NCBI GenBank assembly: GCA_963592205.1
Contig: CAVAVU010000088.1
Location: 1-45,542 of the forward strand
Source of the DNA: Claveliimonas sp963592205
Lineage (GTDB): Bacteria > Bacillota > Clostridia > Lachnospirales > Lachnospiraceae
Direction of reading: 5' to 3'
DNA length: 45,542 nucleotides
The notes under the pieces: generated by a model
What the model saw: only the letters and a program-made list of their open reading frames with translations
The model's database searches: none
Told to the model about the DNA's origin: nothing
Position numbers and translations under genes: made by a program
Shown: positions 1-8,751 of the stretch, piece after piece
How the letters are laid out: the number at the start of each line of letters is the position of its first letter
How positions within the stretch are numbered: the first letter of the stretch is position 1

Positions 1-2380
1 GTGCATAATACACGGACTGCATCGCGTCTTTTCCATAGAAGTCTGCACCGATCATGTCTGCATATTCCTGATTCAGCACGGCCCCTCCTACCATGACTTT
101 GCAGTCTGGCTTCTTCTCGCGAAGCTGCTTAATGGTCTCTTCCATGCTGACTACCGTTGTTGTCATCAGCGCACTCAGACCAACCAGTTTTACATCTTCC
201 TCGATCGCAGTCTCAACGATCGTCTCCGGCGGTACGTCTTTGCCAAGATCCAGTACATCAAAGCTGTAATTCTCTAACAATACTTTTACAATGTTCTTAC
301 CAATGTCATGGATATCACCTTTTACGGTCGCAAGGATCACTTTATCCTGCGCTTCCTCCATTACATCCTCACCGCTCATACTGTCTTTGATCACTGAAAA
401 TGCAATCTTGGCAGCATCCGCGCTCATCAGCAGCTGCGGCAGGAATACCGTTCCTTTTTCAAAGCCTTTGCCTACTTTATCAAGTGCCGGGATCAGTTCC
501 TGATTGATAATATCAAGCGGTTTCAGACCTTCCCCGATCATACGCTCCGTGATCAGATGTGCCTCTTCTTTTAATCCCTTTTCAATGGCAGCTGACAGCG
601 TAATATCTGCACTCTGCGGTGCTGCCTGCGCGGTCGTTCCTGCGGTACGGTTGCCGTATTTACCAATGTATGTCTCAAAGTTCTCATCATATCCCATCAG
701 CGCACAGTAAGAATAGTAAGAACGCATCATATCCTCCGATGATGGATTCACAATACCTGCACTCAGGCCATTCTGCATCGCCATCGTGTAAAAATTAGAG
801 TTGACTGCCGGACGGTAAGGCAGACCAAAGGAAATATTGGATACACCAAGTACCGTGCGCACGCCACATTTCTCGCGGACGAGTTTCACTGCATCCAGCG
901 TAATCCTTGCGCTGTTCGGATCTGAACTGATCGTCATTGCCAGCACGTCGATTACAATGTCTTTCTTATCGATACCGTATTTGGCAGCCTCTTTGATGAT
1001 TTTCTCTGCCACCTTAAGTCTTCCCTCTGCGGTATCCGGAATACCAGCTTCATCGATTGTCAGTCCGACTACGACACCGCCGTATTTCTTGATCAGCGGA
1101 AATACCTGATCCATGATCTCCTGCTTACCATTTACAGAGTTTACCATTGGCTTACCATTATAGACACGCATAGCTGCTTCCATAGCTGTCTCATCTACGG
1201 TATCGATCTGTAGTGGCAGACTGGTAACACTCTGAATCTCACGGATTGCTTCTACCATAACCGCAGGTTCGTCGATATCCGGAAGCCCTACATTGACATC
1301 CAGAATATGCGCTCCGTTATCCTGCTGCATAATGGCTTCTTTGAGAATATAATCCATATCATGCTCTTTGAGTGCTGCTTTTAACTTCTTCTTACCGGTC
1401 GGATTGATACGCTCTCCGATCACCACCGGCTTATCACCAATGACCACCGCACCGCCATAAGAAGATACGATCGTATCCGTCTTTTTAACCGGCTTATGGA
1501 TCTGCATACCGCGGCATCGGTTCACCATTTCGCGGATATGAGCCGGAGTCGTACCACAGCATCCGCCGATGATACAGCCGCCCATCTCTACGATCTCTTT
1601 CATGCATTCCGCAAATTCATCCGGCTCTACATCATAATATGTCTCTCCGTCTCTCTGCTTTGGAAGTCCGGCATTTGGCTTCACAACGACAGGAAGTGAC
1701 GTGTATCTCATCACATCTTCCAGAATCGGCATCATCTGCTTTGGTCCGAGACCGCAGTTCATACCAAGTGCATCTACCCGGAGACCTTCTAACATTGCCA
1801 CAACTCCCGGCACATCACCGCCGGTCAGAAGCTTCCCCTTCTCATCAAAGATCATGGTCACAAATACCGGAAGGTCTGTATTCTCCTTGGCTGCCAGTAT
1901 CGCTGCCTTCACCTCGTAAGTGTCACTCATGGTTTCAATATGAATCAGGTCTGCGCCTGCAGCCTCTCCGTAACGGGCTGCCTCCGCATATGTCTCATAA
2001 GCATCCTCAAACGAAAGATCCCCCATCGGTTTCAGAAGCTTTCCTGTCGGTCCCATATCCATTGCCACATAGACTTCTCTGCCTTCCTTTGCAGTCACTT
2101 CGTCCGCAACTTTTCTGGTGTTCGTGATTGCCGCCGTAATGATCTCTTTCAACCCATATCTGTCATCGTGGAATTTCAGCGCATTGGCGCCAAATGTATT
2201 GGCAAGTACAATGTCACTTCCGGCTCCATAATATTCTCTGTGTATCTCCATCACTTCTTCTGCGTGTTCCAGATTCCATACTTCCGGAAGTTCTCCCGGC
2301 TGTAATCCTTTTTCCTGAAGAAGTGTTCCCATACCGCCGTCAAAGAACAGCAACTCTTTTCCTAATCTGTCTCTTAACAT
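1..2380 (-). CDS. metH: Cobalamin-dependent methionine synthase, short form (3' end cut by the window edge)
   Basis: Transfers a methyl group from methyltetrahydrofolate through cobalamin to homocysteine, giving methionine in the cytoplasm. 793 codons are visible and probably only a few C-terminal residues are missing. The N-terminal homocysteine methyltransferase domain carries the zinc ligands C209 (in MNCG) and C274/C275 (in GGCCG). A pterin-binding TIM barrel follows at about 300-570, then a cobalamin cap helix region and the B12 domain with the base-off ligand motif DxHxxG (D689, H691, G694). The polypeptide stops after the B12 domain, so it lacks the C-terminal S-adenosylmethionine reactivation domain of E. 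coli-type MetH; that domain is the separate gene just upstream. The ATG directly abuts the TAG stop of that gene, with GGGAG about 10 bases before it, so the two are translationally coupled. Family assignment is secure. Confidence 0.95.
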   Translation of the reverse strand, partial: MLRDRLGKELLFFDGGMGTLLQEKGLQPGELPEVWNLEHAEEVMEIHREYYGAGSDIVLANTFGANALKFHDDRYGLKEIITAAITNTRKVADEVTAKEGREVYVAMDMGPTGKLLKPMGDLSFEDAYETYAEAARYGEAAGADLIHIETMSDTYEVKAAILAAKENTDLPVFVTMIFDEKGKLLTGGDVPGVVAMLEGLRVDALGMNCGLGPKQMMPILEDVMRYTSLPVVVKPNAGLPKQRDGETYYDVEPDEFAECMKEIVEMGGCIIGGCCGTTPAHIREMVNRCRGMQIHKPVKKTDTIVSSYGGAVVIGDKPVVIGERINPTGKKKLKAALKEHDMDYILKEAIMQQDNGAHILDVNVGLPDIDEPAVMVEAIREIQSVTSLPLQIDTVDETAMEAAMRVYNGKPMVNSVNGKQEIMDQVFPLIKKYGGVVVGLTIDEAGIPDTAEGRLKVAEKIIKEAAKYGIDKKDIVIDVLAMTISSDPNSARITLDAVKLVREKCGVRTVLGVSNISFGLPYRPAVNSNFYTMAMQNGLSAGIVNPSSEDMMRSYYSYCALMGYDENFETYIGKYGNRTAGTTAQAAPQSADITLSAAIEKGLKEEAHLITERMIGEGLKPLDIINQELIPALDKVGKGFEKGTVFLPQLLMSADAAKIAFSVIKDSMSGEDVMEEAQDKVILATVKGDIHDIGKNIVKVLLENYSFDVLDLGKDVPPETIVETAIEEDVKLVGLSALMTTTVVSMEETIKQLREKKPDCKVMVGGAVLNQEYADMIGADFYGKDAMQSVYYA

Positions 2381-3028
2381 CTATGTCTCCCTTCGATATG
2401 TGCAATCTGTCTTGCTGCACGTCTCACATCCATGCACTGGACATCGTTCTTTTGTCCTGCTGATACCGGCAACTGCCGTCACGGACTTGGTAGGATTCAG
2501 CATCCCGCCATTCGTCAGTGTCAGCCCGATACTTTTTTCTGCATTCAGCATGCGCAGGATCATCTCCTGATGACTGATATTGAAATCGCCGTATCCCGGA
2601 CTGAATCTCGGTCTGAGATACTGTCCCCCAGCTTCCAGCTTCGCTGCTGTCTCCTTCTGCCAGGTATCCAGATATTCTTCCAGCATTGCTGCCGCTGATG
2701 CCTGTATCACCACAGCCCGCGGCATATCCGTAAGCGAATACCTGCGGAGTAACTGATCGATCCCGATGCCAAGCGTTGCACCCAGCACAAACGCTTCTTT
2801 ACAGCCGCACAGATTCTTCGATAAATTCCTGCTGGTTATATGTAATTTGCCAATATCCAGGCTGTCGTCTTCTATCACATTCACGTCAAAAATGCGATAG
2901 ATGATGCGTCTGTCCGCCACTCTGTCCAGTTCTTCAAATGAATCCCTGATCAGTTCCAGCGTCTGTCCATCTACCGCATGATTGCCATATCCCAAGTAAC
3001 GAACTGCCTCTTTCGTTCTTGTATCCAT
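2381..3028 (-). CDS. Stand-alone methionine synthase reactivation-domain protein
   Basis: 215 residues matching the vitamin B12-dependent methionine synthase activation domain in overall character: an N-terminal helical part, then a region of the type NLCGCKEAFVLGATLG and a C-terminal GMLNPTKSVTAVAGIS stretch. In MetH this domain binds S-adenosylmethionine and re-methylates oxidised cob(II)alamin. Here it is a separate protein encoded immediately before a MetH that lacks it, so the natural inference is that the two act as a split enzyme. The C-terminal end is cysteine-rich (CPVHGCETCSKTDC), which is not part of the classical domain and might bind a metal or be disulfide-forming; this is inference. 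It starts 18 bases after the glgA stop with the site GGGAGAAGG, and ends TAG directly followed by the metH ATG. Confidence 0.85.
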   Translation of the reverse strand: MDTRTKEAVRYLGYGNHAVDGQTLELIRDSFEELDRVADRRIIYRIFDVNVIEDDSLDIGKLHITSRNLSKNLCGCKEAFVLGATLGIGIDQLLRRYSLTDMPRAVVIQASAAAMLEEYLDTWQKETAAKLEAGGQYLRPRFSPGYGDFNISHQEMILRMLNAEKSIGLTLTNGGMLNPTKSVTAVAGISRTKERCPVHGCETCSKTDCTYRRET

Positions 3029-3046
3029 GTCCTTCTCCCGTTAATC

Positions 3047-4483
3047 CTATAAGCTGTCGTATAACTCCTCGTACTGTCTGGCGGAATTGTTCCATGAGAA
3101 ATCTTTCTTCATCGCTCTCTCAACGATCTTGTTCCAATCTCTCTTCTTATCGTAATAAATCTTCTCTGCATAACGAACTGCAGCCATCATCTCATGCGCA
3201 TTGTAATTAGCAAAGCTGAATCCTGTACCTGTCTTTTCGTACTCATTGTACGGTTCTACCGTATCCTTCAAGCCTCCGGTCTCACGCACGATCGGAAGTG
3301 TACCGTAACGCAGGCTCATAAGCTGGCTCAGTCCACATGGTTCAAACAGCGACGGCATCAGGAATGCATCACAGCTTGCGTAAATCTTGTGTGACATCGG
3401 ATCAGAATAGTAGATATTCGCTGATACCTTGTCCGGATACTTCCATGCGAAATGACGGAACATATTCTCATACTGTTCTTCACCGGTACCAAGTACCACG
3501 ATCTGAATTGCATCCTGACACAGTTCATCCATCACATAAGCCACAAGATCCAGTCCCTTCTGATCTGTCAGACGGGATACGATACCGATCATCATTGCCT
3601 TCGGATCTACCTTTAATCCCAGCTCTTTCTGCAGTGCAGTCTTGTTCTTAACCTTCTTTTTGCGGAAATCTTCAACCGAGAAGTTATAAGCAATACGCTC
3701 ATCCCTGGCCGGATCCCAGTCATTATAGTCAAGTCCGTTCACGATACCGGTCAGACAGTTCGATCTTGCATTCATCAGACCGTCTAACTTCTCGCCAAAG
3801 AACGGAGTCTTAATCTCTTCTGCATAAGTCTTACTTACTGTAGTTACTCTGTCTGCGTATACGATACCGCCCTTCAGATAATTGGCATCCTTATACGCTT
3901 CCAGCTTGTCCGGTGCAAAATAATAATCCGGAAGTCCCGTAATGTCACGGATCCGCTTGGTATCCCATGTTCCCTGGAACTTCAGGTTATGTATAGTCAT
4001 AATTGTATGTATACCGCGGAAGAATTCATTGCCGAAGCGGAAATTATCCAGATATACAGGCACAAGTCCTGTCTGCCAGTCATGGCAGTGGATGATATCC
4101 GGGCGGTAATCAATTAACGGCAGTGTACTGAGCACAGCCTTTGAGAAAAATGCGAATTTCTCAACATCTCCAAATATATCTCCATATGGTGTAAATCCAC
4201 CAAAGTATCCCTCATTATCAATAAAATAAAATGTAATGCCATCGTGAACCAGCTTCAGTACACCTACGTATGCAGAGTCACATTTCCAATCCATATAAAA
4301 ATGAGTCACATATTCCATCTTATTACGCCACTCTTCCTTGATACACAGATACTTCGGAAGCATCACGCGGACATCATACTCTTTTTTATTAAAATACTTT
4401 GGTAATGAACCTGCAACGTCAGCCAGTCCTCCGGTCTTGACAAACGGTACTGCTTCGGAAGTTGCAAATAGTATTTTCTTCAT
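3047..4483 (-). CDS. glgA: Glycogen synthase (ADP-glucose type, GT5)
   Basis: Builds alpha-1,4-glucan from ADP-glucose. 478 residues, the usual length for bacterial GlgA. The N-terminal K-T-G-G-L motif that binds ADP-glucose starts at K16, the domain linker carries HDWQTG, and the C-terminal catalytic region has EPCGLSQLMSLRYGTLP, the E-x7-E type motif of retaining glycosyltransferases. The start is supported by GGAGGAAATGAGAT just before the ATG. No glgB, glgC, glgD or glgP lies next to it: it stands alone between spo0A (77-base gap) and the methionine synthase pair. A weak minus-10-like TACAAT is present in the gap, without a convincing minus-35, so it may be read through from spo0A or from its own promoter. 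Glycogen storage is known to accompany sporulation in several clostridia, so the position may be meaningful. Confidence 0.95.
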   Translation of the reverse strand: MKKILFATSEAVPFVKTGGLADVAGSLPKYFNKKEYDVRVMLPKYLCIKEEWRNKMEYVTHFYMDWKCDSAYVGVLKLVHDGITFYFIDNEGYFGGFTPYGDIFGDVEKFAFFSKAVLSTLPLIDYRPDIIHCHDWQTGLVPVYLDNFRFGNEFFRGIHTIMTIHNLKFQGTWDTKRIRDITGLPDYYFAPDKLEAYKDANYLKGGIVYADRVTTVSKTYAEEIKTPFFGEKLDGLMNARSNCLTGIVNGLDYNDWDPARDERIAYNFSVEDFRKKKVKNKTALQKELGLKVDPKAMMIGIVSRLTDQKGLDLVAYVMDELCQDAIQIVVLGTGEEQYENMFRHFAWKYPDKVSANIYYSDPMSHKIYASCDAFLMPSLFEPCGLSQLMSLRYGTLPIVRETGGLKDTVEPYNEYEKTGTGFSFANYNAHEMMAAVRYAEKIYYDKKRDWNKIVERAMKKDFSWNNSARQYEELYDSL

Positions 4484-4560
4484 ATCTCATTTCCTCCATC
4501 TGAACAAACATTCCTTCTTATGTAAGATTGTACCGTATTTTTAACAAAAAGAAAAGGTTT

Positions 4561-5352
4561 TTATCGCTTTTTGTATTCCAGCCGGAGCGTATCTGCGATC
4601 AACGCAATGAACTCCGAATTTGTTGGTTTCCCCTTACCATTGCTGACCGTGTAACCGAACAGTTCATCCAGCGTATCCAGCTTTCCTCTGCTCCATGCCA
4701 CCTCGATCGCGTGACGGATCGCGCGCTCTACTCTGCTGGACGTAGTCTTGTGTTTCTTGGCAACTGTTGGATACAGCACTTTCGTCACTGCATTTAACAC
4801 ATCCATATCTTCTACCGCCATGATGATCGCGTCTCGCAGGTAATGATAGCCTTTGATATGTGCCGGTATCCCGATCTCATGAATCATGTCCGTCACTTTT
4901 GCCTCCAGATCCTCTTCCGTCATCTCCTGCGGTGCGGCAGAATTTTCTAATTTTACCGCAGCCCCTGTACGCCTGCCTTTTGCAGTATCTTTGATATGAT
5001 TTAAAAGCACATCGTTCTTGAACGGCTTCATCACATAATACTGTGCACCTTTGCTGAATGCGCTCTCCGTGATTCGGTCCTGCCCTACCGCTGTCACTAC
5101 GATAAAGCTTGGATGCTTGCGCAGTTTCCGGTCACGGTTGATCTGATCCATAACGCTTAAGCCGTCCATTTTCGGCATGATCAGGTCCAACAGTACCACA
5201 TCCGGCTCTTTCTCGCGAATAATTGAGCACATGTCTTCCCCGTTATCAGCCTTTCCTACCAGCTTCAGTTCCTTGTCGCTCCGGATAATCTCGTCAAGTA
5301 GTTCCAGAATTCTTTCGTTGTCGTCTGCTATTGCCACTCTAATTGCTTCCAT
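4561..5352 (-). CDS. spo0A: Sporulation master response regulator Spo0A
   Basis: Transcription factor that, when phosphorylated, commits the cell to sporulation. 263 residues. Receiver domain at 1-125 with the acidic pocket D10/D11, phospho-acceptor D56 (LLDLIMPKMDG), the switch threonine in VVTAVGQ and the lysine in VMKPF. The C-terminal DNA-binding domain contains SSRVERAIRHAIEVAWSRG, the near-invariant recognition helix of Spo0A, which makes the call certain. It follows spoIVB with a 102-base gap that holds a good sigma-A-type promoter and a perfect TGNCGAA Spo0A-box, consistent with own transcription and self-control. RBS AGGAGG lies 7-8 bases before the ATG. Confidence 0.99.
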   Translation of the reverse strand: MEAIRVAIADDNERILELLDEIIRSDKELKLVGKADNGEDMCSIIREKEPDVVLLDLIMPKMDGLSVMDQINRDRKLRKHPSFIVVTAVGQDRITESAFSKGAQYYVMKPFKNDVLLNHIKDTAKGRRTGAAVKLENSAAPQEMTEEDLEAKVTDMIHEIGIPAHIKGYHYLRDAIIMAVEDMDVLNAVTKVLYPTVAKKHKTTSSRVERAIRHAIEVAWSRGKLDTLDELFGYTVSNGKGKPTNSEFIALIADTLRLEYKKR

Positions 5353-5387
5353 TCTCCAAATCCTCCTATCACTTTACTGGTAAAATA

Positions 5388-5416
5388 ATTATAATTTTAC
5401 GTTTTGAGGAGTTCAA
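5388..5416 (-). promoter_or_regulatory. spo0A promoter (sigma-A type)
   Basis: On the minus strand TTGAAC (5416-5411), a 17-base spacer, then TATAAT (5393-5388). It lies about 35 bases upstream of the spo0A ATG. Seen directly; activity not tested. Confidence 0.65.
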
Positions 5417-5444
5417 GAAATTCGTGTCGTAAATTCTATCTATC

Positions 5445-5451
5445 TGACGAA
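5445..5451 (+). promoter_or_regulatory. Candidate Spo0A-binding box upstream of spo0A
   Basis: TGACGAA is a perfect match to the core Spo0A box TGNCGAA and lies about 30 bases upstream of the spo0A minus-35, just after the spoIVB stop. A second near-match, TGTCGTA, is at 5425-5431. With six fixed positions a chance hit in this gap is possible but uncommon. Confidence 0.4.
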
Positions 5452-5454
5452 ATT

Positions 5455-6513
5455 TCACTGCTTTTTCAACATATCTTCCAAAATAATTCCGTAGCCTTTT
5501 GTCGGATTATTGACAAATACGTGGGTTACTGCGCCTACAAGTTTTCCGTTCTGCATGACCGGGCTGCCGCTCATTCCCTGTACGATCCCTCCGGTTTTAT
5601 CAAGAAGCTCCGGATCCGTCACTGCAATTTCCAGACGTTTATTGATCTCCGTAGCATTTCCGTCTATCGCAGTAATCTGCACATGATACTCTTTTACACT
5701 GCCATCCACTGCACAGCGTATCAGTGCATCCCCCTCTTCGATTTCGTCTGCTTTCGCCACTTTTACAGGCTCTGCATTGCGAAACAACGTATCCACCCTG
5801 TCCAGTTTGCCATAAATGCCCTGTTCTGTATTTTCTGTAATACTGCCCAGCATATTGTAGCTGTTATACACAATGATTCCTTCCATACCACCCGGATATC
5901 CTTCTGCTCCTTTCTGTACATCCCGAATACTGGTAGAATAAAGGACTCCGTTCGATATTTTCAACAGTTCTCCCGTATCGGTATCGTGAATGCCATGCCC
6001 CAGTGCTCCAAAGGTACTGTCAGTCGTCAGATAGGTAATTGTACCAAGTCCCTGTGCATTATCTCGCACCCAGATCCCAAGCTTATAATCGTCAACACTG
6101 CATTCTACTGCCTTTAACCGGACATCAATCTTCTGGTTCTTACGTCTGACTTTCAGTACCACATCCGGCTGTTCCAGTGACTTCACGGCTGCGATCAGCT
6201 CGGATTTATCTGTGATTTCGGTATCGCCCACGCCGACAATATAATCGCCCTCTTTTACCAGATGCGCTGCCGGTTCATGCTTTTCTCCATCCTTATCTTC
6301 AACAGCTTCCGTCCCTAGCACCATCACTCCATCCGTCTCCAGATAGATCCCAATCGGCATTCCGCCTGGTATGACCATGGTTTCCGATGGTTCTGCCGCC
6401 ACCTCACGTTCCAGATTGCTCTGTTGTAACTGCAGCAGACAATAACTTCCGCCTACACTTACTGCCAACACCAGTATCATCATAAGTATTCTTCTATACC
6501 AGAATCTACGCAT
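5455..6513 (-). CDS. spoIVB: SpoIVB peptidase, intercompartmental signal for sigma-K activation
   Basis: Serine peptidase (family S55) secreted from the forespore into the intermembrane space, where it cleaves the SpoIVFA-type inhibitor and triggers pro-sigma-K processing. I place the start at 6513 (352 residues) because GGAGGTTATAAA sits directly before that ATG; a longer reading from 6555 would begin inside a strong hairpin. Order: N-terminal membrane anchor (about 8-28), PDZ domain at about 60-130, then the chymotrypsin-like peptidase with histidine in FGALGHGIHD and the nucleophile serine in GMSGSPV near residue 317. The order recN-spoIVB-spo0A is the classical one in Bacillus and Clostridium. 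Confidence 0.95.
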   Translation of the reverse strand: MRRFWYRRILMMILVLAVSVGGSYCLLQLQQSNLEREVAAEPSETMVIPGGMPIGIYLETDGVMVLGTEAVEDKDGEKHEPAAHLVKEGDYIVGVGDTEITDKSELIAAVKSLEQPDVVLKVRRKNQKIDVRLKAVECSVDDYKLGIWVRDNAQGLGTITYLTTDSTFGALGHGIHDTDTGELLKISNGVLYSTSIRDVQKGAEGYPGGMEGIIVYNSYNMLGSITENTEQGIYGKLDRVDTLFRNAEPVKVAKADEIEEGDALIRCAVDGSVKEYHVQITAIDGNATEINKRLEIAVTDPELLDKTGGIVQGMSGSPVMQNGKLVGAVTHVFVNNPTKGYGIILEDMLKKQ

Positions 6514-6542
6514 TTTATAACCTCCTACGAAATAATCATCGA

Positions 6543-6572
6543 AATAAGCAGGCACTTTCGTACCTGCTTATT
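6543..6572 (-). terminator. Hairpin between recN and spoIVB, likely terminator or processing element
   Basis: Thirteen-pair stem with one G-U pair, closed by a GAAA tetraloop (minus-strand order: arm 6572-6560, loop 6559-6556, arm 6555-6543). The following T-run is short and interrupted, so termination may be partial. It sits just upstream of the spoIVB ribosome binding site. Confidence 0.55.
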
Positions 6573-6585
6573 ATGCGTCTCTGTG

Positions 6586-8259
6586 TTATTTTTTATTCTT
6601 TACCATGGATTTCATTTCACGGGCACTCATCCGTACTGTCTCCGTAATCTCTGCACCGCCAAGGATACGCGCCAGTTCATCCACACTCTCTTCTTCCGTA
6701 AGTTCGCGGATCTCTGTTCTTGTTATGCCCTCATCCACTGTCTTCTCAATCAGATAATGCTGGTCTGCCTGCGCCGCGATCTGTGCCAGATGGGTAATAC
6801 AGATGACCTGATGGTTCTTTCCGATCACTGCCATCTTCTCAGACACCTTCTGTGCCGTCCGACCGCTGATTCCCACGTCGATCTCATCGAAAATCAGCGT
6901 CTCGATCTCATCCCGGTCTGCCATCACTGTCTTGATCGCAAGCATGGTTCTGGAAAGTTCACCGCCGGATGCCACTTCTGCCAGTGGCTTCACCGGCTGT
7001 CCCGGGTTCATAGAGATCAGAAATTCCACATCATCGATACCGTCTGCCGTATAATCCGCTAATTTATCAAAATGAATCCGGAACTGTACATCCGCAAAGT
7101 TCAGATCCTTAAGTTCTGCCTCGATTGCTTTTTCAAGCTGTGCTGCCTGTGTTTTACGCTCGATGCTCAGTTTCTCTGCTGTGTCCTCCAATTCCTGTCT
7201 GTGCTGCTTGAGTTCCTTCTGCAAACGCGCCAGATAACCATCATAGTCCTGAAGCTTCTGCAGGCGTTCCTCTTTCTCCTCGCAGTAAGCAAGAATCTCC
7301 GGTATTGTATTGCCGTAACGGGTCTTCATATGATTGACCGTATCCAGACGCTCTTCCGTCTCATGATACTCCTCATCTGAAAATTCCAGCGAAGACTGAT
7401 ACTCTGCAAGTTCTCTGTTAAAATCATTCAGTAAACCGTCAAGCTCTGCGAGCTGATCTGATAATTCTGCTGCCTTATCATCATATCTGGACGCATCACT
7501 CATGCAGCGGATCGCACGACTGATCAGGTCGCTGGCACTGTCACCGGACATACCGCCTGTACATTCATAGGCTTCGGATGCATTTTCCATGATATTGCGT
7601 GCAGAATTCATCCGCTTATAATCTGCCTCTAATTGGTCATCCTCTCCCGGCACAAGCTCTGCATTCCGTATCTCCTGAATCTCGAATTCTAAAAATGACG
7701 CTTCCTTTGCGCGCTCTCCCTCATCCAGGTTCGCCTGCTCCCATTCTTTTTTGCTGTCCCGGTATGTCTTATATGCAGCCCTTACATCTGTTGACAGCTC
7801 CTGTATCTTTTTACTGCCAAACGCATCCAGAATCTGCAACTGGTTCTTCTTATACAACAACGACTGATGCTCATGCTGTCCGTGTATATCAATCAGAATA
7901 CCTGCCGCCTGCTTCAGCACCGCCATCGTCACAGTCTCTCCATTGATCCTGCAGGTACTTCTGCCGTCCATCAGTCTTCTGGTCAGCACGACTGCACCCT
8001 CTTCCGGACATATATCAAGTGCGGCAAGCTTCGTAAGCTCACGCTCCTCCGGAAGAAATGTCAGTTCCACCAGTCCGTACTGCGCGCCTTTACGCAGAAT
8101 ATCCTTACTGTATCTTCCCCCAAGTGCCAGATTGACCGATCCCAGAAGTATTGACTTACCGGCACCGGTCTCACCTGTCAGTATATTTAAGCCCGGACCG
8201 AATTCCACTTCACTTTCATCAATCAGGGCCAGATTCTTCACATGTAAATTCTGCAGCAT
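6586..8259 (-). CDS. recN: DNA repair protein RecN
   Basis: SMC-like ATPase that gathers at double-strand breaks and tethers DNA ends for recombination. 557 residues, normal length. Walker A GETGAGKS lies near residue 30, a long coiled coil with many Glu/Lys/Leu heptads occupies roughly 160-370, and the C-terminal half holds the ABC-type signature ASGGELSRTMLAIK and Walker B TLIFDEIDVGISG, followed by the switch histidine in CITHLAQIA. The start has GGAGGAACT before the ATG. It sits 39 bases after argR, as in most Firmicutes. Confidence 0.98.
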   Translation of the reverse strand: MLQNLHVKNLALIDESEVEFGPGLNILTGETGAGKSILLGSVNLALGGRYSKDILRKGAQYGLVELTFLPEERELTKLAALDICPEEGAVVLTRRLMDGRSTCRINGETVTMAVLKQAAGILIDIHGQHEHQSLLYKKNQLQILDAFGSKKIQELSTDVRAAYKTYRDSKKEWEQANLDEGERAKEASFLEFEIQEIRNAELVPGEDDQLEADYKRMNSARNIMENASEAYECTGGMSGDSASDLISRAIRCMSDASRYDDKAAELSDQLAELDGLLNDFNRELAEYQSSLEFSDEEYHETEERLDTVNHMKTRYGNTIPEILAYCEEKEERLQKLQDYDGYLARLQKELKQHRQELEDTAEKLSIERKTQAAQLEKAIEAELKDLNFADVQFRIHFDKLADYTADGIDDVEFLISMNPGQPVKPLAEVASGGELSRTMLAIKTVMADRDEIETLIFDEIDVGISGRTAQKVSEKMAVIGKNHQVICITHLAQIAAQADQHYLIEKTVDEGITRTEIRELTEEESVDELARILGGAEITETVRMSAREMKSMVKNKK

Positions 8260-8298
8260 AGTTCCTCCTACAATATCCCCTTGATATACCGCCGTGTT

Positions 8299-8748
8299 CT
8301 ACAATACGATCTTGCTGATCTTATCCATCACTTTTACCGTTTCATCGGTCGTGCGGATCACACACATGATCGTGTCATCACCTGCAATACTTCCTACAAC
8401 TTCATTCCATTTCAACGAATCAATTGCCGCACAGACCGCCATCGCCATACCCGATACCGTCTTGATCACCAGAATATTCTGTGCCATATCCATAGATACA
8501 TAGCCATCGCGCAGGATACGGATATACTTTTCATTCATCTCTGTCTCTACGGTCTGATGAACCGCATACTTCTGTCTGCCGCCCTCATACGGAACCTTCG
8601 TAAGCTTCAGATCACGAATATCTCTGGATACAGTTGCCTGTGTCACCTTGAACCCTTCCCGGTTCAGGTACTCAGCAAGTTCCTCCTGCGTCTCTATATG
8701 ATATTTATTAATCAATTCTATAATCTTCGCATGCCTGTTGATCTTCAT
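8299..8748 (-). CDS. argR: Arginine repressor ArgR/AhrC
   Basis: Hexameric arginine-responsive transcription regulator. 149 residues: winged helix-turn-helix DNA-binding domain at 1-70 with QEELAEYLNREGF and QATVSRDIRDLKL, and the C-terminal oligomerisation and arginine-binding domain with the GSIAGDDTIMCVIRT segment, in which the paired aspartates contact arginine. It starts 3 bases after the nadK stop, and the Shine-Dalgarno overlaps the end of nadK (GGAAACTAGGAT), so the two are coupled. No arginine biosynthesis gene is in the window; the position between nadK and recN is conserved in clostridia and says nothing about its targets. Confidence 0.96.
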   Translation of the reverse strand: MKINRHAKIIELINKYHIETQEELAEYLNREGFKVTQATVSRDIRDLKLTKVPYEGGRQKYAVHQTVETEMNEKYIRILRDGYVSMDMAQNILVIKTVSGMAMAVCAAIDSLKWNEVVGSIAGDDTIMCVIRTTDETVKVMDKISKIVL

Positions 8749-8751
8749 ATC

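Noticed and set aside
3029..3046. Cobalamin riboswitch before the metH pair
   Set aside because: Only 18 bases separate glgA from the first gene; there is no room for an aptamer.
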